DNA from: Desemzia sp045528445
GTDB taxonomy: Bacteria; Bacillota; Bacilli; Lactobacillales; Carnobacteriaceae
Assembly (NCBI RefSeq): GCF_045528445.1
Contig: NZ_JBGQQU010000012.1
Coordinates: 8,647-72,646 of the forward strand
Direction: 5' to 3'
Length of the DNA: 64,000 nucleotides
Shown: positions 53,414 through 61,590 of the stretch, in pieces
Numbering within the stretch: the stretch's first letter is position 1
Layout of the letters: each line of letters starts with the position of its first letter
Notes under the pieces: generated by a model
Databases searched by the model: none
The model's input: the letters and a program-made list of their open reading frames with translations, nothing else
What the model was told of the DNA's origin: nothing
Position numbers and translations under genes: made by a program

Positions 53414-55018
53414 TTAGTTTAGTGTCCAGTCTTGAATGTCGTACAGTGAACCGCCCCAATATTCTTTGATGCCGCCGGTTAACGACTCATTCTGGATCAC
53501 AATGTCGCTTTGGGAATAAAGCGGCAGAATCGGTGCTTGTTCTTGTAAGACGACTTGCAACTCATTGTAAATTTCTTTTCGTTTCGTGCTGTCGGTTTCA
53601 GAATTTCCTTGTTCCAATAGGTTGTCGATTTCTTCATTCTGGATAGATGGATGGTTAGAGCTGCCTGCTGAACCAAAATAAGTGGTCATGTCTGGATCAA
53701 TGGGGACAGCAATTCCACCTAAATAAAGGTCATACTCTCCAGCTCTTGCTTTTTCAAGAGTAGTCGGGAAATCATAGGTAATTTGTTCCACAATAAATCC
53801 AACAGCTTCCAAATCTTGTTCGATCAAATTAGCTGACTGCTCGCGGACTTTATTTCCAGTTGGAACCATGATCTCAATTGGTTCGTTCATGTCATAATCG
53901 GATTGAGCAATGTACTCTTCTGCTTTGTCTGGATCATAGGCAATTGGGGCTAAATCTTCATTCATATATGGACTTGCGGAAGTGTAAGGTCCATTTGTGA
54001 CTTCTCCATTACCTTGCAGCAAATTATCGACAATCGTATCTCGATTCACGGCATATGACATCGCCAAACGAATATTCTGGTCAAATTTGTCGGTATTGAA
54101 ATAGATAAATTGATTGGTCCAAGCTGGTTGTGTAGTAACTGCCAGTCCTTCAACATTTTCTACTGTCTCAATGTCTGAAATAGAGACCTCTCCAATTCCA
54201 CCACTTGAATTCATCGTTACACCACCTGTTTGCAGCTCAGTGGTCAAGTTCGTTCCGGTCATCACGCGAATGAAGATAGACGGGATATTTGGAGTACCAC
54301 GGTAATACGTGTCATTAGCAGCTAGTTCAAGATAAGAATCTTGGACATATTCCTTAAATTGATACGGACCACTAGTGACTGTTGGGGAAGCAAAAGCTTC
54401 AGAGCCTTCCAATTCATTGACGGGAATACTTTCCAAGACATGTTTTGGCTGCACGAAAATGTTCGTTCCGATCATTTCTTTGACATAATTTGGATCCATA
54501 GGAGATTTTGTTTTAAAGGTCACCGTCTGGTCATCTACAACAACCAGATTTGGGATCTCATGGCCATTTTCTAATTTACCCGAACTATCCACTCCTTCTA
54601 ATGAAGACAAGTACAATCCTGTCGTTTGGACTTCTGGATTGGCAAACAAATTAAAGGTAAAGACCACATCATCTGCTGTAATCGGTGTACCGTCTGTCCA
54701 TGCAGCCTCTGGATTCAGTTTGATCGTATAGGTTTGATTGTCTGTAGTTTCGAATGATTCTGCTAATTTAGGTTCAAATTCTAACGGATTTGTCATTTCC
54801 AATAAGGTATCAAAGTAGAATCGCTGCACCCATCTGGTGGATACACTGCTCGCATTGATCGGGCTAAGATTTCCCATCCCATTTGTTACCCCGATATACA
54901 ACGCCTCTTTGTCTGTTTCTGAATTAGCAGAGCTTGTTTCTTCTGCAGTAGTGTTGCCACAGGCAGCCAGTATCAATATGACTGCAGCTGCTATAAAACT
55001 AACTATTTTTCGATTCAT
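53414..55018 (-). CDS. oppA: Oligopeptide ABC transporter substrate-binding lipoprotein OppA
   Basis: 534-aa family 5 binding lipoprotein. Signal peptide with lipobox ILAAC (Cys about residue 20). Mature features: LAESFETTDNQTYTIKLNPEAAWTDGTPITADDVVFTF, the SBP5 signature, and a later RLAMSYAVNRDTIV. Start at 55018 follows GGGGGAAACAAGT. Third gene of the operon. Confidence 0.93.
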   Translation of the reverse strand: MNRKIVSFIAAAVILILAACGNTTAEETSSANSETDKEALYIGVTNGMGNLSPINASSVSTRWVQRFYFDTLLEMTNPLEFEPKLAESFETTDNQTYTIKLNPEAAWTDGTPITADDVVFTFNLFANPEVQTTGLYLSSLEGVDSSGKLENGHEIPNLVVVDDQTVTFKTKSPMDPNYVKEMIGTNIFVQPKHVLESIPVNELEGSEAFASPTVTSGPYQFKEYVQDSYLELAANDTYYRGTPNIPSIFIRVMTGTNLTTELQTGGVTMNSSGGIGEVSISDIETVENVEGLAVTTQPAWTNQFIYFNTDKFDQNIRLAMSYAVNRDTIVDNLLQGNGEVTNGPYTSASPYMNEDLAPIAYDPDKAEEYIAQSDYDMNEPIEIMVPTGNKVREQSANLIEQDLEAVGFIVEQITYDFPTTLEKARAGEYDLYLGGIAVPIDPDMTTYFGSAGSSNHPSIQNEEIDNLLEQGNSETDSTKRKEIYNELQVVLQEQAPILPLYSQSDIVIQNESLTGGIKEYWGGSLYDIQDWTLN

Positions 55019-55035
55019 ACTTGTTTCCCCCATTT

Positions 55036-55965
55036 TTAAGTAATTGTCCCGTCAAAGGCATCACGCAAGCCGTCACCAATAAAGTTGATTGAGAGGACTG
55101 CGAGTAAAATCAAAAATCCAGCTGGCATCCATAACCAAGGCTGACTCGATAAAACCGTTAAGGACTGAGCTTGAGATAAGATATTTCCCCAACTTGCAAT
55201 GGGTGGCTGGATCCCCATCCCTAAGAAGCTGAGTGAAGATTCGGTCAGTATCGCACTGGCAATTCCAAATGTAGCATTCACAAAAATACCGGAGAGCACA
55301 TTTGGTAAAATCTCTCGAAATAGGATATAAGGTGTCGAATGCCCTACCGAAATTGCGGCTTGGATGTATTCACTATTTTTGATCGCTAACACATTCCCAC
55401 GCACTAAGCGGCAAAGACTTGTCCAGTTCAGACAACCCAACACTACCGTAATCGTACCTACTCCAGGGCCAATGATACTGACGAGTACTAAGATCACCAT
55501 GAATGTTGGAAAAGATTGAAAAATTTCTGTTGTCCGCATGACTACCTCATCGATCCAACCGCCAAAATAACCGGCAATCAGTCCTAAAGTCGTTCCAATA
55601 ATGGTATACAACGCTACTGAGCTGATTCCGACAAATAAGGACATTCGAGAACCGTAAATGAGACGGCTGAATACATCTCTTCCAACTTCATCCGTTCCTA
55701 GCCAATAATCCATACTGGGTTTTGCTTCGAAATCTGGTGTAATCAACGTCGGGTCATATTGTGCGATTACCGGTGCAAAAACAGCTGTCAAAATCAATAT
55801 CAGAAAAACCATCGAACCAATAAGGGCTGGTTTATGTTTGATAAATCGATTGAATACGACCTTGCTGTTGCTTTCATGCTTTTGTGTACCAAAAGGCTGC
55901 TTTTCAACACCTGATACGTCGCCATTTGGATAAACCAGTTTAAAATCTGTATTTGCTGAAGCCAT
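55036..55965 (-). CDS. oppC: Oligopeptide ABC transporter permease OppC
   Basis: 309-aa permease with six transmembrane segments; N-terminal OppC domain VFNRFIKHKPALIGSMVF, PDFEAKPSMDYWLGTDEVGRDVF, and the EAA-like loop QAAISVGHSTPYILFREILPN. Start at 55965 follows GAGGAGGAAAAGC; a GTG upstream lies inside that site. Confidence 0.94.
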   Translation of the reverse strand: MASANTDFKLVYPNGDVSGVEKQPFGTQKHESNSKVVFNRFIKHKPALIGSMVFLILILTAVFAPVIAQYDPTLITPDFEAKPSMDYWLGTDEVGRDVFSRLIYGSRMSLFVGISSVALYTIIGTTLGLIAGYFGGWIDEVVMRTTEIFQSFPTFMVILVLVSIIGPGVGTITVVLGCLNWTSLCRLVRGNVLAIKNSEYIQAAISVGHSTPYILFREILPNVLSGIFVNATFGIASAILTESSLSFLGMGIQPPIASWGNILSQAQSLTVLSSQPWLWMPAGFLILLAVLSINFIGDGLRDAFDGTIT

Positions 55966-55979
55966 GCTTTTCCTCCTCA

Positions 55980-56936
55980 CTAATCTTTACTGAATCGAAT
56001 TCTTGGATCTGCTAAAGCATACAAGATGTCCATCAACATATTAGCTGCCAGCACTGTAACAGCGGAAAGTAATGTAATAGCCATCAAAACAGTGTAGTCT
56101 CGTGATTGGATGGAAGAAATCGTTAATGCTCCAAGTCCAGGCCACTGGAAGATTTGCTCCGTGACAATGGCCCCTCCAATCAACATCGGGATATCGGTTC
56201 CAATGATCGTAATGATGGGAACAAATGCATTTCGGATACCGTGTTTAAAAATAATCTGACGCGGTTTTAATCCTTTGGCTTTAGCGGTCCGTAAATAATT
56301 CTCATCAAAAATATCGATCATGCTTGAGCGAACATAACGAATCATATTGGCCGATATCGTAGTGGCGATAACGATAACTGGCAGCACCATGTGCCGAGCT
56401 CGTTCTACAAATCCTCCATCTGATCCCAACATTTGCATGCCTCCAGTAGGCAACCATTTTAATTGGACGGCGAACACATAAATGAGAAATAACCCTAAGA
56501 AAAAGTTGGGAATAGAAATCCCTAAAAATGAGGTGCCCGTAATGAAGTAATCGACCCATGACTTCTGCTTTACGGCACTATAGATTCCTAAAGGTATCGC
56601 CACCAGATAAGCCGTTAAGAGCGAAACTCCCATTAGCAACACCGTTGGTCCGATTCTTTCTAAAAGGATATTGGCTACCGGCTGCCGAGTCGCAAAAGAT
56701 ATTCCTAAATCTCCACGAAGTAGATTCTTCACCCAATTGGCATACCGAATCAACAACGGCTTATTCAACCCTAAACTTTCACGAACCTGATTGATTTGTG
56801 CTTCTGTTGCATCTTGTCCCACATATAAGGTTGCGGGATCACCTGGTGAAAGATTGATAATCATGTAAGACAGAAAAGTGATAAAGAACAATACAATAAA
56901 TCCAATCATAAAACGTTTTAGTAAATACTTTTTCAT
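55980..56936 (-). CDS. oppB: Oligopeptide ABC transporter permease OppB
   Basis: 318-aa permease with six transmembrane segments. N-terminal KRFMIGFIVLFFITFLSYMI, then NLSPGDPATLYVG, and the docking loop YLRTAKAKGLKPRQIIFKHGIRNA. First structural gene of oppBCA-dipeptidase-oppDF-amidohydrolase. A leader-peptide attenuator precedes it (57011-57185). Confidence 0.94.
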   Translation of the reverse strand: MKKYLLKRFMIGFIVLFFITFLSYMIINLSPGDPATLYVGQDATEAQINQVRESLGLNKPLLIRYANWVKNLLRGDLGISFATRQPVANILLERIGPTVLLMGVSLLTAYLVAIPLGIYSAVKQKSWVDYFITGTSFLGISIPNFFLGLFLIYVFAVQLKWLPTGGMQMLGSDGGFVERARHMVLPVIVIATTISANMIRYVRSSMIDIFDENYLRTAKAKGLKPRQIIFKHGIRNAFVPIITIIGTDIPMLIGGAIVTEQIFQWPGLGALTISSIQSRDYTVLMAITLLSAVTVLAANMLMDILYALADPRIRFSKD

Positions 56937-57010
56937 CCGACACCTCCGAAAGTTAGTTAGTCACCTTTATTCTTAGCTGCGTTACATAACCCGTATAGTT
57001 CCTCCTCTCT

Positions 57011-57044
57011 TAAAAAATAAAAAGCCCTTCGCAATGAAGGGCTT
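57011..57044 (-). terminator. Attenuator terminator in the opp leader
   Basis: AAGCCCTTC - GCAAT - GAAGGGCTT (57022-57044), followed on the minus strand by a T run (57011-57021). It lies inside the leader, upstream of oppB, so it must be read through for the operon to be expressed. Confidence 0.9.
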
Positions 57045-57113
57045 AAATCTCGTTAAGCCCTCGTAAAACGCAAATGAGGACTCAACTAATTGAATAGTTA
57101 GAATCCTGGGCTA
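57038..57113 (-). promoter_or_regulatory. Competing antiterminator segments of the opp leader
   Basis: AGGGCTT (minus strand, 57061-57055) can pair with AAGCCCT (57044-57038), which uses the 5' arm of the terminator. AGCCC (57112-57108), overlapping the leader stop codon, can instead pair with GGGCT of that segment. This gives the 1:2 / 2:3 / 3:4 alternative pairing of classical attenuators. A separate hairpin (57077-57105) stands between segments 1 and 2. Confidence 0.7.
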
Positions 57114-57185
57114 AATCAATAAAATTAATAAGACAGTATGAGTGTTACATGTTGGGCACACAGATTCATTTTTTTGCTGCATCAT
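57111..57185 (-). CDS. 24-aa leader peptide with a branched-chain amino acid run
   Basis: ATGATG at 57185, AAGGAG eight bases upstream, 24 codons, TAG at 57113-57111. It starts MMQQKNESV, has CPTC in the middle, and its last seven residues are V-L-L-I-L-L-I, coded GTC TTA TTA ATT TTA TTG ATT. Four Leu, two Ile and one Val codon directly before segment 1 of the attenuator is the layout of ilv/leu leader peptides. A ribosome stalled there would cover segment 1 and favour antitermination. The two Cys codons offer a weaker alternative reading (Cys sensing). Confidence 0.75.
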   Translation of the reverse strand: MMQQKNESVCPTCNTHTVLLILLI

Positions 57186-57207
57186 TCGTAACACTCCTTG
57201 TCTTTTA

Positions 57208-57249
57208 TTAAAGTAAACCTACTTTAACCGTATTAAATGAGAAAGTCAA
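57208..57249 (-). promoter_or_regulatory. opp operon promoter with an overlapping dyad
   Basis: Minus strand TTGACT (57244-57249), 17 bases, TAAAGT (57221-57226). TTAAAGTA - AACC - TACTTTAA (57208-57227, plus strand) is a perfect dyad covering the -10 box, a repressor-type position. The regulator is unknown. Confidence 0.7.
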
Positions 57250-57565
57250 CCAATAAAACTAATCTAACTCACATTTTTATATCCGTGTTCTAATAGTTAT
57301 CGCTTTCATTAGTAAGGAACCAATCTTTCTTTTGCATCAAACAGTTGCTTGTTTTTTAGAAGAAAATATAATGTATAACGAAATTTAGGAGAGAATGAAC
57401 GGACAGAATTTTTTTTAGGTAGAGGTGTGCATCGAACATTTAATACATAAAATGTATTTTTATTCTACAGAAAAGGCCCTGAAAACAATTATTTGCTGAA
57501 CCTTTTACTTATATAAGCTAAAAAATTCTACTCTTTCTCTATTTTTCTGAATGATTCCTGCGTTT

Positions 57566-58012
57566 TCAGCCATATTTTTTCTGATGTTTTTTCTTCATCT
57601 GGAGATAATCCGCATCTTCTCTGACGGTTTTCCATTTCTCCTCAAATATTGCAGCTGACTCTGCTTTTTCTTCGTCAATCGTTCTTTCTTTTATTTCGCC
57701 ATCTTCATTGTATTTCCTTCCACCTTTATAATTTGCGTAACGCCTTGATCGTGTATATCCCATCTGAAGAAATTTTCTGGCCATGTCCATTCCAACAAAA
57801 TCCTCAGCTTTTTTATAATCTAAGTACATCTGGTAAATTTTTTCAGACGATTCTTTAGCGAGTTTGGGAGTCTTAAACCGCCACTGCGGAAGTATCTCGC
57901 TCTTGTAAGGCTCTACCAGCAGCACACCTTGCTCTCCTCTTCCCACTCTATACAATTCTGGCTGCTCGCGAAAGTTTATATGATCGAAGTCAAGATCGTA
58001 GTCGAAAACCAT
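57566..58012 (-). CDS. DUF4385 family protein
   Basis: 148-aa soluble protein. LYRVGRGEQGVLLVEPYKSEILPQWRFKTP and DFVGMDMARKFLQMGYTRSRRYANYKGGRKY are the DUF4385 core. Function unknown. Start at 58012 follows GAGGTGATGAAA; the longer frame begins inside this site. Monocistronic; 57250-57565 upstream of its 3' side holds no other gene I can support. Confidence 0.85.
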   Translation of the reverse strand: MVFDYDLDFDHINFREQPELYRVGRGEQGVLLVEPYKSEILPQWRFKTPKLAKESSEKIYQMYLDYKKAEDFVGMDMARKFLQMGYTRSRRYANYKGGRKYNEDGEIKERTIDEEKAESAAIFEEKWKTVREDADYLQMKKKHQKKYG

Positions 58013-58194
58013 TTTCATCACCTCTTGAATTTTTTACTGCCTCTGATTAAAGGTTTCATCATAGCAAACATTACTCTACTTGTTCATTCTAATCAATTAA
58101 CTTGTCTATTCGTTTAGAAACGGAGACAATAAAACGCAAGTATCTTCTATTCATTTGAACTGGATTTAGATTATTTAATCAGAATCAAATAAAA

Positions 58195-58244
58195 AAAAGA
58201 CAGGTCTATCAAAAGTTTAAAACTTTTGATAGACCTGTCTTTTT
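58195..58244 (-). terminator. Terminator of tRNA-Glu/tRNA-Thr
   Basis: Long perfect stem, at least 22 bp, from AAAAGACAGGTCTATC to GATAGACCTGTCTTTT; T-runs on both strands. Confidence 0.93.
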
Positions 58245-58252
58245 TCGTGTTA

Positions 58253-58325
58253 TGCCGGCTGCAGGATTTGAACCTGTGACCTCCGCGTTACGAGTGCGAT
58301 GCTCTACCAACTGAGCTAAGCCGGC
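58253..58325 (-). tRNA. tRNA-Thr (CGT)
   Basis: Acceptor GCCGGCT/AGCCGGC, T arm ACAGGTTCAAATCCTGC, anticodon loop CTCGTAA giving CGT. The last pair of the anticodon stem is A31-C39, a mismatch; the other four pairs hold. All else is normal. Confidence 0.9.
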
Positions 58326-58355
58326 GAACGGTATAATTATTAAACTTGGTTAGGA

Positions 58356-58427
58356 TGACCCGTACGGGATTCGAACCCGTGTTACCGCCGTGAAAGGGCA
58401 GTGTCTTAACCGCTTGACCAACGGGCC
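58356..58427 (-). tRNA. tRNA-Glu (TTC)
   Basis: Acceptor GGCCCGT/ACGGGTC, anticodon loop CTTTCAC (TTC), T arm ACGGGTTCGAATCCCGT. 30 bases before tRNA-Thr, same strand. Confidence 0.97.
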
Positions 58428-58575
58428 TGATAAGCATTTGAGTGATAAGCACAAAATGAATTATATAAAATATTTTCTATAATGTAAAGAGAATAAAGCC
58501 TTTTTTGCATCTTTTTTAATTTTTTTTTAATAGTTATTCATTACTGCTTTGTTTTTTGAATGTTTAACACAAAAA

Positions 58576-58626
58576 CTCTAAAATCGATCTCGTTTTAGAC
58601 TATTACTAAAAAGATCGATTTTAGAG
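58576..58626 (-). terminator. Terminator of the GNAT gene
   Basis: CTCTAAAATCGATCT pairs exactly with AGATCGATTTTAGAG, followed on the minus strand by TTTTTG. Confidence 0.88.
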
Positions 58627-58638
58627 CCTAGCTCATCT

Positions 58639-58917
58639 TTATTTCGCTATAATATCTTGATATTTATCAGATTTCCGTTCAAATAAACTTACTACATACG
58701 GACACACAGCAACCATTTTTTTACCTTCTGTTTCCATTTCTTGGACTGTACGATCTACTAATTGTTCAGCAACGCCTTGCCCTCTTAAACTTGGGTCAAC
58801 AAATGTATGATCAACCAGTACTTTATCTTCACCGGAAGGTATATAGGTAATTTCTGCAATCATTTTTCCACTTTCGTCATTTTTATAAAAGCGATTATCC
58901 CCTTTTTCAAACTCCAT
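58639..58917 (-). CDS. Small GNAT-type N-acetyltransferase (YjdJ-like)
   Basis: 92-aa minimal acetyltransferase of the Acetyltransf_CG type. VDHTFVDPSLRGQGVAEQLVDRTV contains the acetyl-CoA loop, and VAVCPYVVSLFERKSDKYQDII is the typical C-terminus with CPYV. The start at 58917 follows AAGGGGGAAGAACA. Acceptor unknown. Confidence 0.88.
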   Translation of the reverse strand: MEFEKGDNRFYKNDESGKMIAEITYIPSGEDKVLVDHTFVDPSLRGQGVAEQLVDRTVQEMETEGKKMVAVCPYVVSLFERKSDKYQDIIAK

Positions 58918-59022
58918 TGTTCTTCCCCCTTTCTTCAATCAATGTCATTTTAGCATTTCTTATTTACTGCTTCCAGTTTGTTCATCCTTTTAATCCTACT
59001 GCACAAGAAAAATATTTTTGCA

Positions 59023-59649
59023 TCAGCTGCTTTTTTGCAACTTTTCTACTGTCTGTTTTAGGTCTTCACTGCCACAGATAGCAGATATGACGGACACCCC
59101 ATCTGCTCCCGAAGCACGAATTCCAGCTGCATTTTCTTCCGTGATACCACCAATACCTACTATTGGAAAAGTACCAAACTGTTTTCGTATCGTACGTATG
59201 CAGTTCAATCCTACTGGGGAGGCAGCATCTTTTTTAGACTGTGTTGGATAGATTGGGCCAATTCCAACGTAATCTGCTCCATTAACTATAGCCTGTTCCA
59301 TTTCTTCAACATTATGGACTGAAACACCTACAAGGTTTCCTTTTACTCTCTTCCGAAAGGCTGTCAAGGCTAAATCATCTTGTCCCACGTGTATACCATC
59401 AGCATTTAATTGTATAGCAAGCTCAACATCGTCATTGACAATAAAAGGTACTTGGTACATTGCACACAATCTTTGACATGCTTTGGCAAAATCTACATAG
59501 GCTGAACCAGTCAACGCTCCTTTTCCTTTCTCGCGTAACTGAAAACAGGTTATCCCTGCCTGCAAAGCTTCTTCGAGTGTTTTCAATGGGTCTTTTTTGC
59601 AATTCACTGTACCCATGACAAAATAAATAGTTAAAATACTTCTATCCAT
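59023..59649 (-). CDS. thiE: Thiamine-phosphate synthase ThiE
   Basis: 208-aa TIM-barrel enzyme joining HMP-pyrophosphate and thiazole phosphate to thiamine phosphate. CFQLREKG near residue 35, FIVNDDVELAIQLNADGIHVGQDD in the middle, VGIGPIYPTQSKKDA and the phosphate loop VGIGGI near 170. Last gene of thiM-thiD-thiE, overlapping thiD by eight bases. Confidence 0.96.
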   Translation of the reverse strand: MDRSILTIYFVMGTVNCKKDPLKTLEEALQAGITCFQLREKGKGALTGSAYVDFAKACQRLCAMYQVPFIVNDDVELAIQLNADGIHVGQDDLALTAFRKRVKGNLVGVSVHNVEEMEQAIVNGADYVGIGPIYPTQSKKDAASPVGLNCIRTIRKQFGTFPIVGIGGITEENAAGIRASGADGVSVISAICGSEDLKQTVEKLQKSS

Positions 59650-60454
59650 TTACTTCTACCTCACATATTCCTTGGTTGCATTTGTAAGCAAAGTGGTTCG
59701 TCGGCCCATGACCGTGACCAATATAAAGCGGTGTAGAAACAGCTAGTTGAATAAATTTTTTCGCTTCAACGATCGCTTCTTGCATGGATAGTCCTTTCGC
59801 TATATTGGCTGTTAAAGCAGCAGAAAATGTACAGCCTGTCCCATGTGTATCTTTTGTTTTCACACGATTGGTGGTCAATTGAAAAGACTGCTCGCAAGTG
59901 TATACTCTATCAATTGCCTGTTCTTCTTCTAAATGTCCACCTTTGATGACAACACATTGAATACCCATTCGCAACAGTTGTTGTGCTGCTTTTTCTATAT
60001 CTTTCGTATTTTTAATACGAATACCTGTCAGCACTTCTGCTTCTGGGATGTTTGGGGTGCAAATGGTGGTATAGGGAAACAGCTTTTCTATTAAAGTTTT
60101 TGCTGCTGATTCTTGCAATAGCTTTGCTCCGCCTTTTGCAATCATCACCGGATCAACGATAAGCGGTATATTTTGTTTTTTTAGGATTTCAGCTACCCCA
60201 TCAATTATTTCAACTGAAAACAACATCCCCGTTTTGATAGCTTTTACTGAAAAATCATCTAGTACAGTTTGGATCTGTTGTTGCACAAAATATGGCGGTA
60301 CTTCATAAATATCATGTACACCCAGTGTATTTTGATCTGTTAATGCTGTAATGGCTGTGGTCCCAAATACCCCTAACTCTTGAAATGTTTTTAGATCTGC
60401 TTGAATCCCAGCTCCCCCGCCTGAATCTGATCCTGCAATCGTTAATGCAATCAT
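59642..60454 (-). CDS. thiD: Hydroxymethylpyrimidine (phosphate) kinase ThiD
   Basis: 270-aa ribokinase-fold enzyme phosphorylating HMP and HMP-P. LTIAGSDSGGGAGIQADLKTF at the N-terminus, VDPVMIAKGG near 107, and the anion-hole loop KDTHGTGCTFSAALTANIA near 212. Second gene of the thi operon; overlaps thiM by four bases. Confidence 0.96.
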   Translation of the reverse strand: MIALTIAGSDSGGGAGIQADLKTFQELGVFGTTAITALTDQNTLGVHDIYEVPPYFVQQQIQTVLDDFSVKAIKTGMLFSVEIIDGVAEILKKQNIPLIVDPVMIAKGGAKLLQESAAKTLIEKLFPYTTICTPNIPEAEVLTGIRIKNTKDIEKAAQQLLRMGIQCVVIKGGHLEEEQAIDRVYTCEQSFQLTTNRVKTKDTHGTGCTFSAALTANIAKGLSMQEAIVEAKKFIQLAVSTPLYIGHGHGPTNHFAYKCNQGICEVEVNG

Positions 60455-61194
60455 TGTCCTGCCTCCGCTATCTTTTGCAGAGCATTCATAAATTGTACAG
60501 CGAATGTCCCCACTTCATTTCCACTCTGTTCAGCAGCTTGTTTATACGCTTGTAGAGTGGTAGCTAATTGATTGAATGAGGCTTCTTTTCCACTCGCAAG
60601 CGAAGCTGTACAAACAGCGCTTAATAAACACCCCATACCTGTAATACGTGTAGCAATTTCGTTGCCTCCAGACACGTATCGCTCTTCTTGACCATCCGTT
60701 AAATAATCGGTTTCTCCTGTGACGATGACTTGACAGCGATACTTCAAGGCAATTTCTCGCGCTACTTTGGAAACAGGCATCGCCCCTATGCCGCTGTCCA
60801 CTCCTTTTTGATGCCATTCTTTACCTGCAATTGCGGCTAGTTCTCCTGCATTGCAGCGGATCAAATCAACCTGCATTCTTTTTAAAAGTTGTTGCACCAC
60901 TTGTTTTCGATAGCTTGAAATACCGATTCCTACAGGATCCAGTACAACAGGAACTCCTAACTCATTTGCTTTTTTTCCAGCTACCAACATCGTTTGGATA
61001 GTGCGGTCATTTACGGTACCGATATTGATCAATACTCCTTGAGCAGCTGTCACGACATCAGCAACCTCATTCACTTCATCCGCCATAATAGGAGAAGCTC
61101 CGATAGCAAGTAATCCATTAGCCATAAAATTTGCCACCACATAATTAGTGATACAATGGACTAAAGGAGCTGTTTGTTTGACTCTTGATAACAT
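60451..61194 (-). CDS. thiM: Hydroxyethylthiazole kinase ThiM
   Basis: 247-aa salvage kinase for the thiazole half of thiamine. PLVHCITNYVVANFMANGLLAIGASPIMAD is the family opening; VVLDPVGIGIS and ITGMGCLLSAVCTA carry the ATP and catalytic sites. First gene of the operon, behind two TPP riboswitches. Salvage genes only; no thiC or thiG is seen here. Confidence 0.96.
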   Translation of the reverse strand: MLSRVKQTAPLVHCITNYVVANFMANGLLAIGASPIMADEVNEVADVVTAAQGVLINIGTVNDRTIQTMLVAGKKANELGVPVVLDPVGIGISSYRKQVVQQLLKRMQVDLIRCNAGELAAIAGKEWHQKGVDSGIGAMPVSKVAREIALKYRCQVIVTGETDYLTDGQEERYVSGGNEIATRITGMGCLLSAVCTASLASGKEASFNQLATTLQAYKQAAEQSGNEVGTFAVQFMNALQKIAEAGQ

Positions 61195-61270
61195 TTATTA
61201 CACCCTTTCCTTGGTTTCTCTAGCTTATTCAAATAGGCTGATCTCAATCCTCCTTTATAGAACGTGAGCA

Positions 61271-61301
61271 CAAAAAAAGGCTCTACAAATATGCAGAAGC
61301 C
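61271..61301 (-). terminator. Expression-platform terminator of the second TPP riboswitch
   Basis: GGCTTCTGC and GTAGAGCC pair with one bulge on the minus strand, then seven T. It lies directly upstream of thiM. Confidence 0.8.
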
Positions 61302-61328
61302 AAAAAAGTGTATAAGAAACTCACTATT

Positions 61329-61403
61329 TGCTCCCTACGTCAGTATGAACTAACAGGTTCAAAGGGTCAGGTTTTACCTTCTCAACACGACTGTGTCCCC
61401 CCG
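61329..61403 (-). promoter_or_regulatory. TPP riboswitch, second (thiM-proximal)
   Basis: Minus strand shows the THI-box landmarks GGGGG, GTTGAGAAGG, TGACCCTTTGAACCTGTTAG and CGTAGGGAGC. The variable hairpin differs from the first copy. Confidence 0.92.
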
Positions 61404-61420
61404 CAATTAAGCGTTTTACA

Positions 61421-61454
61421 AAAGAAAAAGCTCCCCAAATAAAATTGGAGAGCT
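61421..61454 (-). terminator. Expression-platform terminator of the first TPP riboswitch
   Basis: AGCTCTCC pairs with GGGGAGCT (one G-T) over a 10-base loop, followed by TTTTTCTTTT on the minus strand. Confidence 0.82.
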
Positions 61455-61493
61455 CAGTACGAATATAGTCGTTAGAATACATATGTACGATTG

Positions 61494-61569
61494 TGCTCCC
61501 TACGTTAGTGTTAACTAACAGGTTCAAAGGGTCAGGTTTTAACCTTCTCAACACGATTATGTCCCCCTG
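61494..61569 (-). promoter_or_regulatory. TPP riboswitch, first (promoter-proximal)
   Basis: Same landmarks as the second copy: GTTGAGAAGG, TGACCCTTTGAACCTGTTAG, CGTAGGGAGC. Each aptamer is followed by its own terminator, so the two should act in series. Confidence 0.92.
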
Positions 61570-61590
61570 CAAAACATTTAATTACTTATA

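Noticed and set aside
57011..57113. T-box or SAM riboswitch upstream of oppB
   Set aside because: No T-box core sequence and no SAM-I landmarks; the leader ORF with alternative hairpins explains the region better.
61324..61572. 82-codon minus-strand ORF
   Set aside because: It is the conceptual translation of the two TPP riboswitches; its internal repeat (KPDPLNLLV) merely reflects the duplicated aptamer.
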